This document shows, one piece after another, positions 13,989 through 21,947 of a DNA stretch of 26,417 bases (position 1 is its first letter; each line of letters opens with the position of its first letter). The DNA is from Porphyromonadaceae bacterium UBA2720. GTDB lineage: Bacteria; Bacteroidota; Bacteroidia; Bacteroidales; Muribaculaceae. The position numbers and the translations under genes were made by a program. Location of the stretch: contig DEKO01000142.1 of assembly GCA_002353885.1 (NCBI GenBank), forward strand, positions 4,731-31,147, given 5' to 3'. A model generated the notes under the pieces. It was given only the letters and a program-made list of their open reading frames with translations, ran no database searches and was not told where the DNA came from.

Positions 13989-14656
13989 ACAATATCACTA
14001 TCATCGTTGCCGGCGGGGCTGGCACGCGTTTTGGTGCCGCCGTGCCCAAGCAGTTTGTGCTGCTGGCGGGGCGGCCTGTGCTCATGCGCACACTGGAGGC
14101 TTTTGCCCCCTTTAGCCATGAGACTGTCGTGGTGCTGCCGCTGGCTCACCAGCAGTTGTGGCAACAATTGTGCAGCCAGCACCGATGCGTAGTGCCGCAT
14201 CGTGTGGTCACCGGTGGCGATACACGCTGGCAGAGCGTGAAGAACGCCATCGACACGCTGGACGTGCAGCAAGGCGACGTCATCGCTGTGCAAGACGGCG
14301 TGAGGCCATTGTTGAGCTCGGCACTGATTCAGCGCGCATTTGACGTGGCCCGTGAACGAGGCTCGGCAGTGCCTGTGGTCGAGGTGACCGACTCGATTCG
14401 GCAGCTTGCTCCGGACGGCTCTAGCCACATCGTTCCACGCGCGCAGTTGCGTGCTGTTCAGACGCCACAAATCTTCGATGCTGTTGCCCTCAAGGCTGCC
14501 TATCAGCGGCCCTACCAACCAGTCTATACCGACGACGCGTCGGTCTATGAGATGGCCGGTCATCAGGTGGTGCTGGTCGATGGCGAGCCCAGCAATATCA
14601 AGATTACTCACCCTGGCGACATCTTGTTTGCCGAAAACCTGCTCAAGCATGACTAG
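13985..14656 (+). CDS. ispD: 2-C-methyl-D-erythritol 4-phosphate cytidylyltransferase
   Basis: IspD transfers CMP from CTP to methylerythritol 4-phosphate in the MEP isoprenoid pathway; IspF of the same pathway is encoded at 18204. The 223-residue protein opens with the nucleotide-binding loop IIVAGGAGTRFGAAVPKQF (6-24). It has VTDSI (134-138), TPQIF (160-164), TDDASVYE (182-189) and GEPSNIKIT (200-208). The usual HDAxRP motif is QDGVRP (103-108), keeping the aspartate and arginine but changing the first and third residues. The gene overlaps lpxH by 4 bp and recG by 8 bp, in a compact operon. The isoprenoid assignment is preferred over ribitol-5-phosphate cytidylyltransferase because ispF is nearby. 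Confidence 0.92.
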   Translation: MNNITIIVAGGAGTRFGAAVPKQFVLLAGRPVLMRTLEAFAPFSHETVVVLPLAHQQLWQQLCSQHRCVVPHRVVTGGDTRWQSVKNAIDTLDVQQGDVIAVQDGVRPLLSSALIQRAFDVARERGSAVPVVEVTDSIRQLAPDGSSHIVPRAQLRAVQTPQIFDAVALKAAYQRPYQPVYTDDASVYEMAGHQVVLVDGEPSNIKITHPGDILFAENLLKHD

Positions 14657-16748
14657 CGACCTGCGACGGATGGACGTCCAGTATCTGCCGGGAGTGGGAC
14701 CCAAACGAGCTGAGCTGTTGCGCAAGGAACTGGGCATAGCCACATTCCACGACTTGATCTATTATTTCCCGTTCCGCTATGTCGACCGCAGCACCATTCA
14801 CCACATCAGCGAGATTGACGGCGAGATGCCCTACATCCAGCTGCGGGGACGATTTGTGACATTCACCACGGCTGGCGAGGGGCGCAAGCGCCGACTGCAA
14901 GCCCTCTTTACCGACGGCACGGGCACCATCGAGGTCGTTTGGTTCAACCGTGTCAAGAGTCTCATGGAGACCTACCGCACGGGGGTCGAGTACTTGCTTT
15001 TCGGCAAGCCGTCGCTCTACCAGAATCGCTATAACATTGTTCACCCCGAGGTCGACGTCTACAAGCCCGAGACAGCGCCGCAAGGGCTGCAGGGTGTCTA
15101 TAGCCTGACCGAGAAGTTGACCGACCGCCAGTTTAGCTCGCGCACCATGCAGCGCTTGGTGGGCAATCTGCTCAGGACACCTGCCGCGCAGCATGTGCCC
15201 GAGACCTTGCCGCGGCAATTGTTGGCGCAGCGCAACCTCATGCCGCTGCCGCAGGCCTTGGCATACATGCACACCCCGTCGGGTGTGCGCGACTTGCAGC
15301 GGGCGCAGTTCCGCATGAAGTACGAGGAACTGTTCTTCCTGCAGCTCAACATTCTCAAGTATATTAAGGGTAAAGAGGAACGTCGCGTGGGCTTTGTATT
15401 TGCGCATGTGGGCGATTACTTCAACAACTTCTATAACCACGTGCTGCCCTTCCCGCTCACTGGGGCTCAGAAGCGTGTCATCCGCGAGATGCGACACGAC
15501 ATGGGCAGCGGCCGGCAGATGAACCGTCTGCTGCAAGGCGATGTGGGCAGCGGCAAAACCATCGTAGCGTTGATGACCGCACTCATTGCCATCGACAATG
15601 GCTTTCAGGCATGCATCATGGCACCCACCGAGATTCTGGCCACGCAGCACCACGATACCATCAGCGAGATGGCACAGCGCATCGGGGTGCGTGTGGCGCT
15701 ACTCACCGGCAGCACGCGCAAGCGCGAGCGCGATCGCATCCATGAGCAACTGCTCAGTGGTGAGTTGCACATTCTCATCGGCACGCATGCCCTGATTGAA
15801 GACAATGTTCAGTTCCGAAACTTGGGGTTGGCCATCATCGACGAGCAGCACCGTTTCGGTGTCGCTCAGCGCGCTAAGCTGTGGCGCAAAAACACCACGC
15901 CACCTCATGTGCTGGTGATGACGGCAACACCCATCCCTCGCACGCTGGCCATGACCGTCTATGGCGATCTGGACGTGAGTGTCATCGACGAGCTGCCGCC
16001 GGGCCGCAAACCCGTGACCACGGTCATGCGCTATGACAAGGACCGCCAGCAGATGTACCACTTTGTGGGGCAGCAGCTGCGTCAGGGACGGCAAGCCTAT
16101 ATCGTCTATCCGCTCATCGAGGAGAACGAGAAATTGGACCTTCGTGCGCTCGAGGAAGGCTATGAACTGGTGCAGGACACCTTCCCGCACTATCGGGTGG
16201 CGATGGTGCATGGCCGCATGAAGCCTGCCGAGAAAGACCACCAGATGGAGCTCTTTGCCTCACACCAGGCCCACATTCTGGTGGCGACAACCGTCATCGA
16301 GGTGGGAGTCAATGTGCCCAACGCTAGCGTGATGGTCATCGAGAATGCCGAACGCTTCGGGCTCTCGCAGCTGCACCAGCTCAGGGGCAGGGTGGGGCGC
16401 GGAGCCGACCAGAGCTTCTGCATCCTCATGACCAAGTTTAAGCTTAGCAACGAAACGCGGCACCGGCTGGAAGTGATGACACAGACCAACGACGGATTCC
16501 GTGTGGCCGAGGAGGACATGAAGTTGCGGGGACCTGGCGACATGGACGGAACACAGCAGAGCGGTGTGGCTTTCAACCTCAGGGTGGCCAATCTGGCCCA
16601 GGATGGGCAGATTGTGCAACTCACACGCGATGACGCACAGGCATTTCTGGACCAGGATCCCGACCTCACCACCCCCGAGGGCCGACAGCTCGACCAGCAC
16701 CTGCGCCTCATCTTCGACAAGCAACAGTCCTGGAGCGAAATCAGCTAG
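14649..16748 (+). CDS. recG: ATP-dependent DNA helicase RecG
   Basis: RecG reverses stalled replication forks and branch-migrates Holliday junctions. From the ATG at 14649, which overlaps the ispD stop, the protein has 699 residues, the usual Bacteroidales length. The open frame extends further upstream only because it is the +1 frame of ispD. An N-terminal wedge/OB region (PGVGPKRAELLRKELG, 14-29) precedes helicase motifs I GDVGSGKT (297-304), II DEQH (398-401), III MTATPIPRT (424-432) and VI QLRGRVGRG. The C-terminal RecG helix and loop region contains EEDMKLRGPGDMDGTQQSG. No defects are visible. It is probably the last gene of the lpxH-ispD-recG set. Confidence 0.97.
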   Translation: MTSDLRRMDVQYLPGVGPKRAELLRKELGIATFHDLIYYFPFRYVDRSTIHHISEIDGEMPYIQLRGRFVTFTTAGEGRKRRLQALFTDGTGTIEVVWFNRVKSLMETYRTGVEYLLFGKPSLYQNRYNIVHPEVDVYKPETAPQGLQGVYSLTEKLTDRQFSSRTMQRLVGNLLRTPAAQHVPETLPRQLLAQRNLMPLPQALAYMHTPSGVRDLQRAQFRMKYEELFFLQLNILKYIKGKEERRVGFVFAHVGDYFNNFYNHVLPFPLTGAQKRVIREMRHDMGSGRQMNRLLQGDVGSGKTIVALMTALIAIDNGFQACIMAPTEILATQHHDTISEMAQRIGVRVALLTGSTRKRERDRIHEQLLSGELHILIGTHALIEDNVQFRNLGLAIIDEQHRFGVAQRAKLWRKNTTPPHVLVMTATPIPRTLAMTVYGDLDVSVIDELPPGRKPVTTVMRYDKDRQQMYHFVGQQLRQGRQAYIVYPLIEENEKLDLRALEEGYELVQDTFPHYRVAMVHGRMKPAEKDHQMELFASHQAHILVATTVIEVGVNVPNASVMVIENAERFGLSQLHQLRGRVGRGADQSFCILMTKFKLSNETRHRLEVMTQTNDGFRVAEEDMKLRGPGDMDGTQQSGVAFNLRVANLAQDGQIVQLTRDDAQAFLDQDPDLTTPEGRQLDQHLRLIFDKQQSWSEIS

Positions 16749-16929
16749 AGGAAGCGAGAAACGAGCATCTGGGGGCAAGAGGTGGGCATGTCATGAGGCG
16801 TGTTCCCAGCGCAAGCGACGGCCAGGTTTCGTTCTCATTTTCAATTTTCAATTCTCAATTCACTGAAGCAGATACAATAATTAGAAGCAAAAGTAGTTTA
16901 TCCTTTATAGACAAAAATGGATTTGCATC
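16749..16929. other. recG-porV intergenic region with an AATTGAGA-type repeat
   Basis: No ORF of note is present. Bases 16832-16860 are a run of ttctcaa/tttcaa units related to the inverted repeats of the 9992-10446 element and to 21900-21924, but the order of units differs. The final 60 bp are AT-rich (tatcctttatag near 16898-16909) and may contain the porV promoter, though no exact TAnnTTTG box is present. Confidence 0.6.
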
Positions 16930-18132
16930 ATGAAGATTAAAATTTCGATACTGGCCATGGCCATCGCAACAGCACTGGGCGCCATGGCGGATGAAGGTGA
17001 TATCAAGGACTCGGAGTTTAACCCCATCACGACGGGTGTGACTTCGCTGAACATCACTCCCGATGCGCGAGGAGCCTCGATGGGCGACCTGGGTGCTGCT
17101 ACCGACCCAGATGTCAACTCACAGTTCTGGAACTCATCGAAGTATGCCTTTGCCTACAGCAAGGCTGGCGTCTCGCTGAGCTACACACCTTGGTTGCGCA
17201 AGATTGTCAACGACATTGCACTGATCAACCTGACGGGATACATGAAGATTGGTTCGGCCGACAATCAGGCGGTGAGCGCTTCGTTACGCTACTTCAAGCT
17301 TGGTGAGATTCAGATGAGCGATCAGGGTGGATCGGCCATGGGTACCATCAATCCTTTTGAGATGGCATTCGATGTGGGCTATTCGCGCAAGCTGTCCGAG
17401 AAGTTCTCGATGGGTGTTGTGCTGCGATACATCTACAGCGACCTGGGCTATGGCAGCTATGGCAGCGACACTCCCGACCAGAGCAAGGGCTCGTCGGCAT
17501 TTGCGGCCGACCTCTCGTGTTACTATACGACCTATCCCATCATCGGCCGAAACGAGTGCCAGTGGTCTATTGGTGCCAACCTGTCGAACATTGGTTCGAA
17601 GATATCGTATAATGGTGGCAACGACCCGGCATTCTTGCCAGCCAACCTGAAACTGGGAACGGCATTCACCTTCCCGCTGGCCGACTATCACAACCTGACC
17701 TTTTCCGTCGATGCCAACAAACTGTTGGTGCCCGCCAAGCCCCGCAACACCGACCCGAAGTACTATACCGAGGATGGTAGCTACAACCAGGAGGCTTTCA
17801 GTCAGGACGAGCAGGCATGGAAGGACAGGTCTTCAATCTCGGGCATATTTGAGTCGTTCAAGGACAATCCCCTCAAGCGCATCACCTACTCGGTGGGTGC
17901 CGAGTATGCCTACAACCAGCAGTTCTTCTTGCGTGGTGGATATTACTACGAGAGCAAGTTCAACGGCGACCGTCAGTACTTCGGTCTGGGTGCCGGATTC
18001 TCGCTCAACGTCATCCGCCTGGATGCGGCCTACATGATTGCTACGGCCCAGAACTCGCCGCTTGACCAGACGCTGCGTTTCACGCTGTCGTTCGACATGG
18101 AGGGCATTAGGGGCCTCTTCGGTCGCAACTGA
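16930..18132 (+). CDS. porV: Type IX secretion system outer-membrane protein PorV (LptO)
   Basis: PorV is a FadL-type 14-strand outer-membrane barrel that collects type IX secretion cargo from the translocon and hands it to the PorU sortase at the cell surface. The 400-residue protein has a signal peptide ending near GAMA-DE (20-21). NPITTGVTSLNITPDARGAS, GDLGAATDPDVNSQFWN and the barrel end LDQTLRFTLSFD are typical of the PorV subgroup rather than PorQ/PorP. Length matches the family. ispF follows, as I recall for Porphyromonas gingivalis, but porU, which lies upstream there, is absent here, with recG in its place. A repeat hairpin (18137-18188) follows the stop. Confidence 0.92.
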   Translation: MKIKISILAMAIATALGAMADEGDIKDSEFNPITTGVTSLNITPDARGASMGDLGAATDPDVNSQFWNSSKYAFAYSKAGVSLSYTPWLRKIVNDIALINLTGYMKIGSADNQAVSASLRYFKLGEIQMSDQGGSAMGTINPFEMAFDVGYSRKLSEKFSMGVVLRYIYSDLGYGSYGSDTPDQSKGSSAFAADLSCYYTTYPIIGRNECQWSIGANLSNIGSKISYNGGNDPAFLPANLKLGTAFTFPLADYHNLTFSVDANKLLVPAKPRNTDPKYYTEDGSYNQEAFSQDEQAWKDRSSISGIFESFKDNPLKRITYSVGAEYAYNQQFFLRGGYYYESKFNGDRQYFGLGAGFSLNVIRLDAAYMIATAQNSPLDQTLRFTLSFDMEGIRGLFGRN

Positions 18133-18136
18133 TTTT

Positions 18137-18188
18137 AAGACATAAGAACATAAGGGCATAAGGTTTCAGGCTTGTGTCCTTATGTCTT
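18137..18188 (+). terminator. ATAAG-repeat hairpin after porV
   Basis: AAGACATAAG (18137-18146) pairs perfectly with CTTATGTCTT (18179-18188), and T residues follow (18187-18191). Two further cataag-like copies lie in the loop (around 18148-18153 and 18157-18163), and one can pair with the same right arm. It can serve as a weak terminator for porV and belongs to an ATAAG intergenic repeat family. Confidence 0.5.
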
Positions 18189-18203
18189 TTTAATATTGGC
18201 AAA

Positions 18204-18677
18204 ATGATGAGAATAGGATTTGGATTTGATGTGCACAAGTTAGTGCCCAACCGCGAATTGTGGCTAGGCGGTGTCAAGATTGAGCATGAGTTGGGATTGC
18301 TGGGACACAGCGATGCCGATGTGGTGATTCATGCCTTGTGCGACGCATTGCTCGGGGCTGCGTGCCTGCGTGACATTGGCTATCACTTTCCCGACACCGA
18401 CCCGCGCTACAAGGGCATCGACAGCCGCAAGCTCCTGCGCGAGGTCAATCGGCTCATCAGGGAGCAGGGCTACTCGCTGGGCAACTGCGACATCACCATC
18501 TGTGCCGAGCGGCCCAAAATCAACCCGCACATCCCTGCCATGCAAGAGCAACTGGCCGCATGCCTGGAGTGTGAACTCAGTCAGGTCTCCATCAAGGCCA
18601 CCACAACCGAGCGGCTGGGCTTCACAGGCCGCGAGGAGGGCATCAGCGCCTATGCCGTCGCCCTGATTGACAAATAG
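18204..18677 (+). CDS. ispF: 2-C-methyl-D-erythritol 2,4-cyclodiphosphate synthase
   Basis: IspF closes the cyclodiphosphate ring, releasing CMP, in the MEP isoprenoid pathway. The protein is 156-157 residues: two consecutive ATGs (18204 and 18207) are possible, and the second gives exact E. coli numbering of the metal ligands D8, H10 and H42. A frame from 18174 would run into the preceding hairpin and is rejected. Visible motifs are GFGFDVHK, LGHSDADVVIHALCDALLGA, DIGYHFPDTDP, ERPKI and KATTTERLGFTGREEGI. These cover the metal site, the CMP site and the family C terminus. It is intact and of normal length. Confidence 0.96.
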   Translation: MMRIGFGFDVHKLVPNRELWLGGVKIEHELGLLGHSDADVVIHALCDALLGAACLRDIGYHFPDTDPRYKGIDSRKLLREVNRLIREQGYSLGNCDITICAERPKINPHIPAMQEQLAACLECELSQVSIKATTTERLGFTGREEGISAYAVALIDK

Positions 18678-18691
18678 GGTCTATTGAATGA

Positions 18692-18823
18692 AGAATCATA
18701 CCAGAGCAAGGTCAGCACAGTGTCGACACACTCTGGTACAACCTCATGGGGCAGCCGTTTGACAACCGTCCCACCGTGCCGGGGGTTTATATCCACCAGG
18801 GCCACAAGGTGGTGATCAGGTGA
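18692..18823 (+). pseudogene. Orphan C-terminal tail of a secreted Bacteroidales protein
   Basis: After a stop at 18689-18691 an open frame without a usable start runs to TGA at 18821-18823. Its end reads LWYNLMGQPFDN, then PGVYIHQGHKVVIR. This matches the C-terminal pattern YxLxGxxv...GiYixnGkKvvik that closes many secreted or surface proteins of Prevotella and Bacteroides. No upstream part of such a protein exists, because ispF ends at 18677. I read it as the remnant of a deleted secreted-protein gene. The motif match is from memory, and no search was possible. Confidence 0.6.
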
Positions 18824-19065
18824 GATAGGGCATTCATATGTTGAATTTGGCCCATTCATGGCCAGGCAAAGGATTTGGGCATCAGAGCTTTTGGGGCTTG
18901 ATGCAAGAAAGTTGTGCAAAATTGTGGGTTGTGCTGTGGCATGACCCAATTTTTTTTTGTACTTTTGTGCCGAGAAAATGTTGTCTCTGACGCACTATGC
19001 CCAAGTCGATGGCTTAAGCTGGTGTGTATGAGGCTATTGTGTGCATTTAATATAAACAACATAAT
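18824..19065. other. nuo operon leader and upstream region
   Basis: No gene was recognised. The region contains the nuo promoter box (18960-18967) after an oligo-T tract (18950-18958), then a leader of about 95 bases before nuoA. I saw no clear riboswitch or repeat. Confidence 0.5.
18960..18967 (+). promoter_or_regulatory. Bacteroidetes -7 box (TACTTTTG) for the nuo genes
   Basis: TACTTTTG matches TAnnTTTG and follows a T-rich tract. It is the only good plus-strand box between ispF and nuoA. A TTG at 18929-18931 is farther away than usual for a -33 element. Confidence 0.6.
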
Positions 19066-19440
19066 ATGGATTTATCAGTATTCGGTATTCAAAGTACGAC
19101 CTTGGCGGTCACAGCGGCGCTCACTGCGGTGGTGCTGGTGGCCGGAGCCTTGATAATCGCGTTCCTCATTGGGCCGCGTAGCTACACCGAGAAGAAGGGC
19201 GAGCCCTATGAGTGCGGTATTCCCACTCGCGGCGAGTCGATGGCCCAGTTCCATGTGGGTTACTACCTGTTCGCCATCTTGTTCCTGATGTTCGATGTCG
19301 AGACTGTGTTCCTCTTCCCGTGGGCAGCCATCTGCCGCTCGCTGGGCAGTGGCGCATTGCTCGCAGTGGGCACATTCTTGGTCATTCTGGTTTTAGGTCT
19401 GGCTTATGCCTGGAAGAAAGGAGCGTTAAGATGGAAGTAA
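19066..19440 (+). CDS. nuoA: NADH-quinone oxidoreductase subunit A
   Basis: NuoA is a small membrane subunit of respiratory complex I at the junction with the peripheral arm. The 124-residue protein has three membrane segments (about 12-35, 66-86 and 94-114). It carries the conserved loop KKGEPYECGIPTRGESM (43-59) and FHVGYYLFAILFLMFDVETVFLFPW, which holds the family's acidic residues. The start follows an AT-rich leader. The stop overlaps the nuoB start by ten bases, so the two are coupled. Confidence 0.96.
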   Translation: MDLSVFGIQSTTLAVTAALTAVVLVAGALIIAFLIGPRSYTEKKGEPYECGIPTRGESMAQFHVGYYLFAILFLMFDVETVFLFPWAAICRSLGSGALLAVGTFLVILVLGLAYAWKKGALRWK

Positions 19441-20033
19441 AGAAGCCGAAAATCAAAAGCATGCGTTATGAGGACTTCAAGGACAACGAGTACATCGACA
19501 GTCTGGTTGCCCAGTTGAATGCCTCAGGTGTCAATGTGGTGGTGGGCAAGCTCGACCAACTGCTCAACTGGAGCCGGTCCAACTCGCTGTGGCCGTTCTG
19601 CTTCGGTACCAGCTGCTGCGCCATCGAGTTTATGTGCCTGGGTGCCGCACGTTACGACATGGCACGCTTCGGTGCCGAGGTGGCACGCAACAGCCCCCGT
19701 CAGGCCGACTACATCATGTGCCAGGGCACCATCACCTATCGCATGGCACCAGTGCTCAAGCGTCTATACGAGCAGATGGCCGAGCCCAAGTATGTGATTG
19801 CTTGTGGAGCCTGCACCGTCAGTGGTGGCCCGTTCAAAAATAGCTACTGTGTGGTCAAGGGCGTCGATGAGATTATCCCGGTCGATGTCTATTTGCCTGG
19901 CTGCCCGCCGCGCCCCGAAGCCATGTTCTATGCCCTGATGCAGCTCCAGCGCAAAATCAAGGTCACCAAGTTCCTGGGTGGAGACAACCGCAAGGAGAAA
20001 CGCATGGAGTATGTCCCTGAGGACAATGCATGA
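19431..20033 (+). CDS. nuoB: NADH-quinone oxidoreductase subunit B
   Basis: NuoB carries Fe-S cluster N2, the last electron donor to quinone in complex I. The 200-residue protein starts at the ATG inside the nuoA tail (MEVKKPKIKS). The longer open frame upstream is only the alternative frame of nuoA. Cluster ligands are visible as the C62-C63 pair in GTSCCAIEF, C128 in CGACTVSGGPF and C158 in PGCPPRPE, matching E. coli spacing. The 159 bp after it are filled with repeats rather than leading directly into nuoCD. Confidence 0.96.
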   Translation: MEVKKPKIKSMRYEDFKDNEYIDSLVAQLNASGVNVVVGKLDQLLNWSRSNSLWPFCFGTSCCAIEFMCLGAARYDMARFGAEVARNSPRQADYIMCQGTITYRMAPVLKRLYEQMAEPKYVIACGACTVSGGPFKNSYCVVKGVDEIIPVDVYLPGCPPRPEAMFYALMQLQRKIKVTKFLGGDNRKEKRMEYVPEDNA

Positions 20034-20042
20034 TGCAATAGC

Positions 20043-20163
20043 GCATTCGCGTTTGTCAAGTTTTTCTATCACGGAAGGGATTGTAGATTTTTGGATGCTG
20101 CATTCGCGCAATTCGTGGTTTTAAAAAGATAAGACATTCGCGTGATTCATGGTGTTAAAAAAG
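20043..20163. repeat. CATTCGCG repeat cluster between nuoB and nuoCD
   Basis: The 159-bp gap in the nuo gene series holds two near-identical direct repeats of about 29 bp (20101-20129 and 20135-20164), built as cattcgcg-nn-attc-n-tggt-n-ttaaaaa. A partial third copy (gcattcgcg) is at 20042-20050. No ORF is present. A similar ttcgtggttcgtgataaaaa tract is at the window start. Confidence 0.7.
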
Positions 20164-20192
20164 AAACTCGAAACTCATATACCTTATAATAT

Positions 20193-21842
20193 ATGGCAGA
20201 TTTACAACAACAGATTGCTGCATTGTGCCCCCAGGCGCAGTTTGACACCGTCGATGGCCTGCTACAGGTCTCCGTCGATGACGCGCAGTGGCATGCTCTG
20301 GCGCAGCAACTCAAGAACGACCTGCACTTTGACCAACTGTCGTGTCTGGCCGGTGTCGACTGGAAGGACTCGATTGGAGTGGTCTACTATCTGACCAACA
20401 CTTCGACTCAGGACATGGTCCACGTCAAGGTGGCTACCACCGACCGCGAAAAGCCTATGCTGCACTCGGTGAGCGATATCTGGGCTGTGGCCAACTATCA
20501 GGAACGTGAAGCCTACGACTTCTTCGGCATCATCTTTATCGGACATCCCGACATGCGCCGTTTCTTCTTGCGCAACGACTGGGTGGGATATCCCTTGCGC
20601 AAGGACTATGACGCCAATCCCGACCTCAATCCCATCCGACTCGACGACGAGCAGAACGAGGACTATACCTGCACCTATGTCGAGGACGAGAACGGCAAGG
20701 TCACCAAGGTCGACGGCAAGGTGTTTGAAGACGACGAATATGTCATCAATGTCGGACCCCAACACCCCAGTACGCACGGCGTGTTGCGCTATCGTGTCTC
20801 GCTCGACGGCGAGATGGTCAAGAAGGTCGATGTGGTCAGCGGATACATCCACCGCGGCATCGAGAAGATGTGCGAGAGCCTGACCTATCAGCAGACACTG
20901 CTCTACACCGAGCGCATGGACTACATGGCCGCACACATCAACCGGCACTGCCTGTGCATGTGCATCGAGAAGGCGCTGGGCATCGAGGTGCCCCGCCGTG
21001 CCGAACTCATCCGTCTGATGATGGACGAACTGATGCGCTTGTCGTCACACTTGCTGAGCTATGGCTGCTTGACCATGGACCAGGGTGCAACGACGGCGTT
21101 TTTCTATGGCTTCCGCGACCGTGAGCTCATCTATGATATCTTTGACCGCACGTGCGGTGCACGCATGTCGATGAGCTACAGCACCATCGGCGGTGTCGTG
21201 GCCGATGTGCATCCCGACTTCATCAAGGACGTGCGTCATGCCTGCGACGTGATCGAGAAGAACCTCAAGGAATATCACCAGCTGTTCACCGGCAACGTCA
21301 TCGCGCGCAACCGCATGGTGGGCGTGGGTGTCCTGGGCAAGGAAGATGCCATCAACTATTGCATCACCGGCCCCAGCGGACGTGCCAGCGGTGTGCACTG
21401 CGATGTGCGCAAGACACATCCCTACTCGCTCTATGGCGAGTTTGACTTCGACGAGGTTGTCCGCGACGAGGGCGACTCGATGGCACGCTACATGGTGCGT
21501 ATGGACGAGATGGCGCAGAGCATCAAGATTCTGCGCCAGGCCTGCGACAAACTCGAGCAGTGCGAGGGCAATGAGTACATTGCCGAGAAGGTGCCCAAGA
21601 TGATCAAGCTGCCCGCTGGGCACTGGTATCAGCAGGTCGAGGCCAGTCGTGGTGCCTTCGGTGTCTATCTGGAGAGCGATGGCGACCCCAAGCCGTTCCA
21701 GAAGCCTTACCGGTTGCATTTCCAGTCGCCGTGCTTCAATCTCATCGGCGTGGTCGACCTCACTTGTCGTGACAACATGATTGCCGACCTGATCACCATC
21801 ACGGCATCCATCGACTATGTCATCCCCGACATCGACCGCTAA
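20193..21842 (+). CDS. nuoCD: NADH-quinone oxidoreductase fused subunits C and D
   Basis: This 549-residue protein joins two peripheral-arm subunits. The NuoC part (about 1-150) ends with the signature EREAYDFFGIIFIGHPDMRR (104-123) and YPLRKDYD (133-140). After an acidic linker (about 150-182), the NuoD part begins with INVGPQHPSTHGVLR (185-199), which contains the quinone-site histidine region. It continues through GYIHRGIEKMCE and MSYSTIGGV to the terminus NMIADLITITASIDYVIPDIDR. NuoC-NuoD fusion is usual in Bacteroidetes and in E. coli. The gene lies between two repeat-filled gaps, so the nuo genes here are not tightly packed. Confidence 0.95.
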   Translation: MADLQQQIAALCPQAQFDTVDGLLQVSVDDAQWHALAQQLKNDLHFDQLSCLAGVDWKDSIGVVYYLTNTSTQDMVHVKVATTDREKPMLHSVSDIWAVANYQEREAYDFFGIIFIGHPDMRRFFLRNDWVGYPLRKDYDANPDLNPIRLDDEQNEDYTCTYVEDENGKVTKVDGKVFEDDEYVINVGPQHPSTHGVLRYRVSLDGEMVKKVDVVSGYIHRGIEKMCESLTYQQTLLYTERMDYMAAHINRHCLCMCIEKALGIEVPRRAELIRLMMDELMRLSSHLLSYGCLTMDQGATTAFFYGFRDRELIYDIFDRTCGARMSMSYSTIGGVVADVHPDFIKDVRHACDVIEKNLKEYHQLFTGNVIARNRMVGVGVLGKEDAINYCITGPSGRASGVHCDVRKTHPYSLYGEFDFDEVVRDEGDSMARYMVRMDEMAQSIKILRQACDKLEQCEGNEYIAEKVPKMIKLPAGHWYQQVEASRGAFGVYLESDGDPKPFQKPYRLHFQSPCFNLIGVVDLTCRDNMIADLITITASIDYVIPDIDR

Positions 21843-21947
21843 TTCAAAGGAATGATGAGAAATGAATGATCAGTAATGAATGCTTCTCAATCTTCATTAA
21901 ATTCTCAATTCTCAATTTTCAATTAATAATTCTCAATTCATAAAGAT
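21843..21947. repeat. AATTGAGA-type repeat cluster between nuoCD and nuoH
   Basis: Bases 21900-21924 are identical over 25 bp to 10422-10446, the right end of the four-helix-bundle element. A second shorter unit (ttctcaattcat) follows at 21930-21941. The first half (21843-21890) is a loose run of aatga-type units. No ORF is present. Confidence 0.75.

Noticed and set aside
14406..16748. A 780-residue RecG starting within ispD
   Set aside because: The extra 81 residues are a shifted reading of ispD; RecG's conserved N terminus begins at the ATG at 14649.
18174..18203. Upstream start for IspF
   Set aside because: It would place the first codons inside the repeat hairpin, and the metal ligands fit E. 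coli numbering only from 18204/18207.
19212..20033. A 273-residue frame ending in NuoB that begins inside nuoA
   Set aside because: The first 73 codons are just the alternative frame of nuoA; the NuoB family start is the ATG at 19431.
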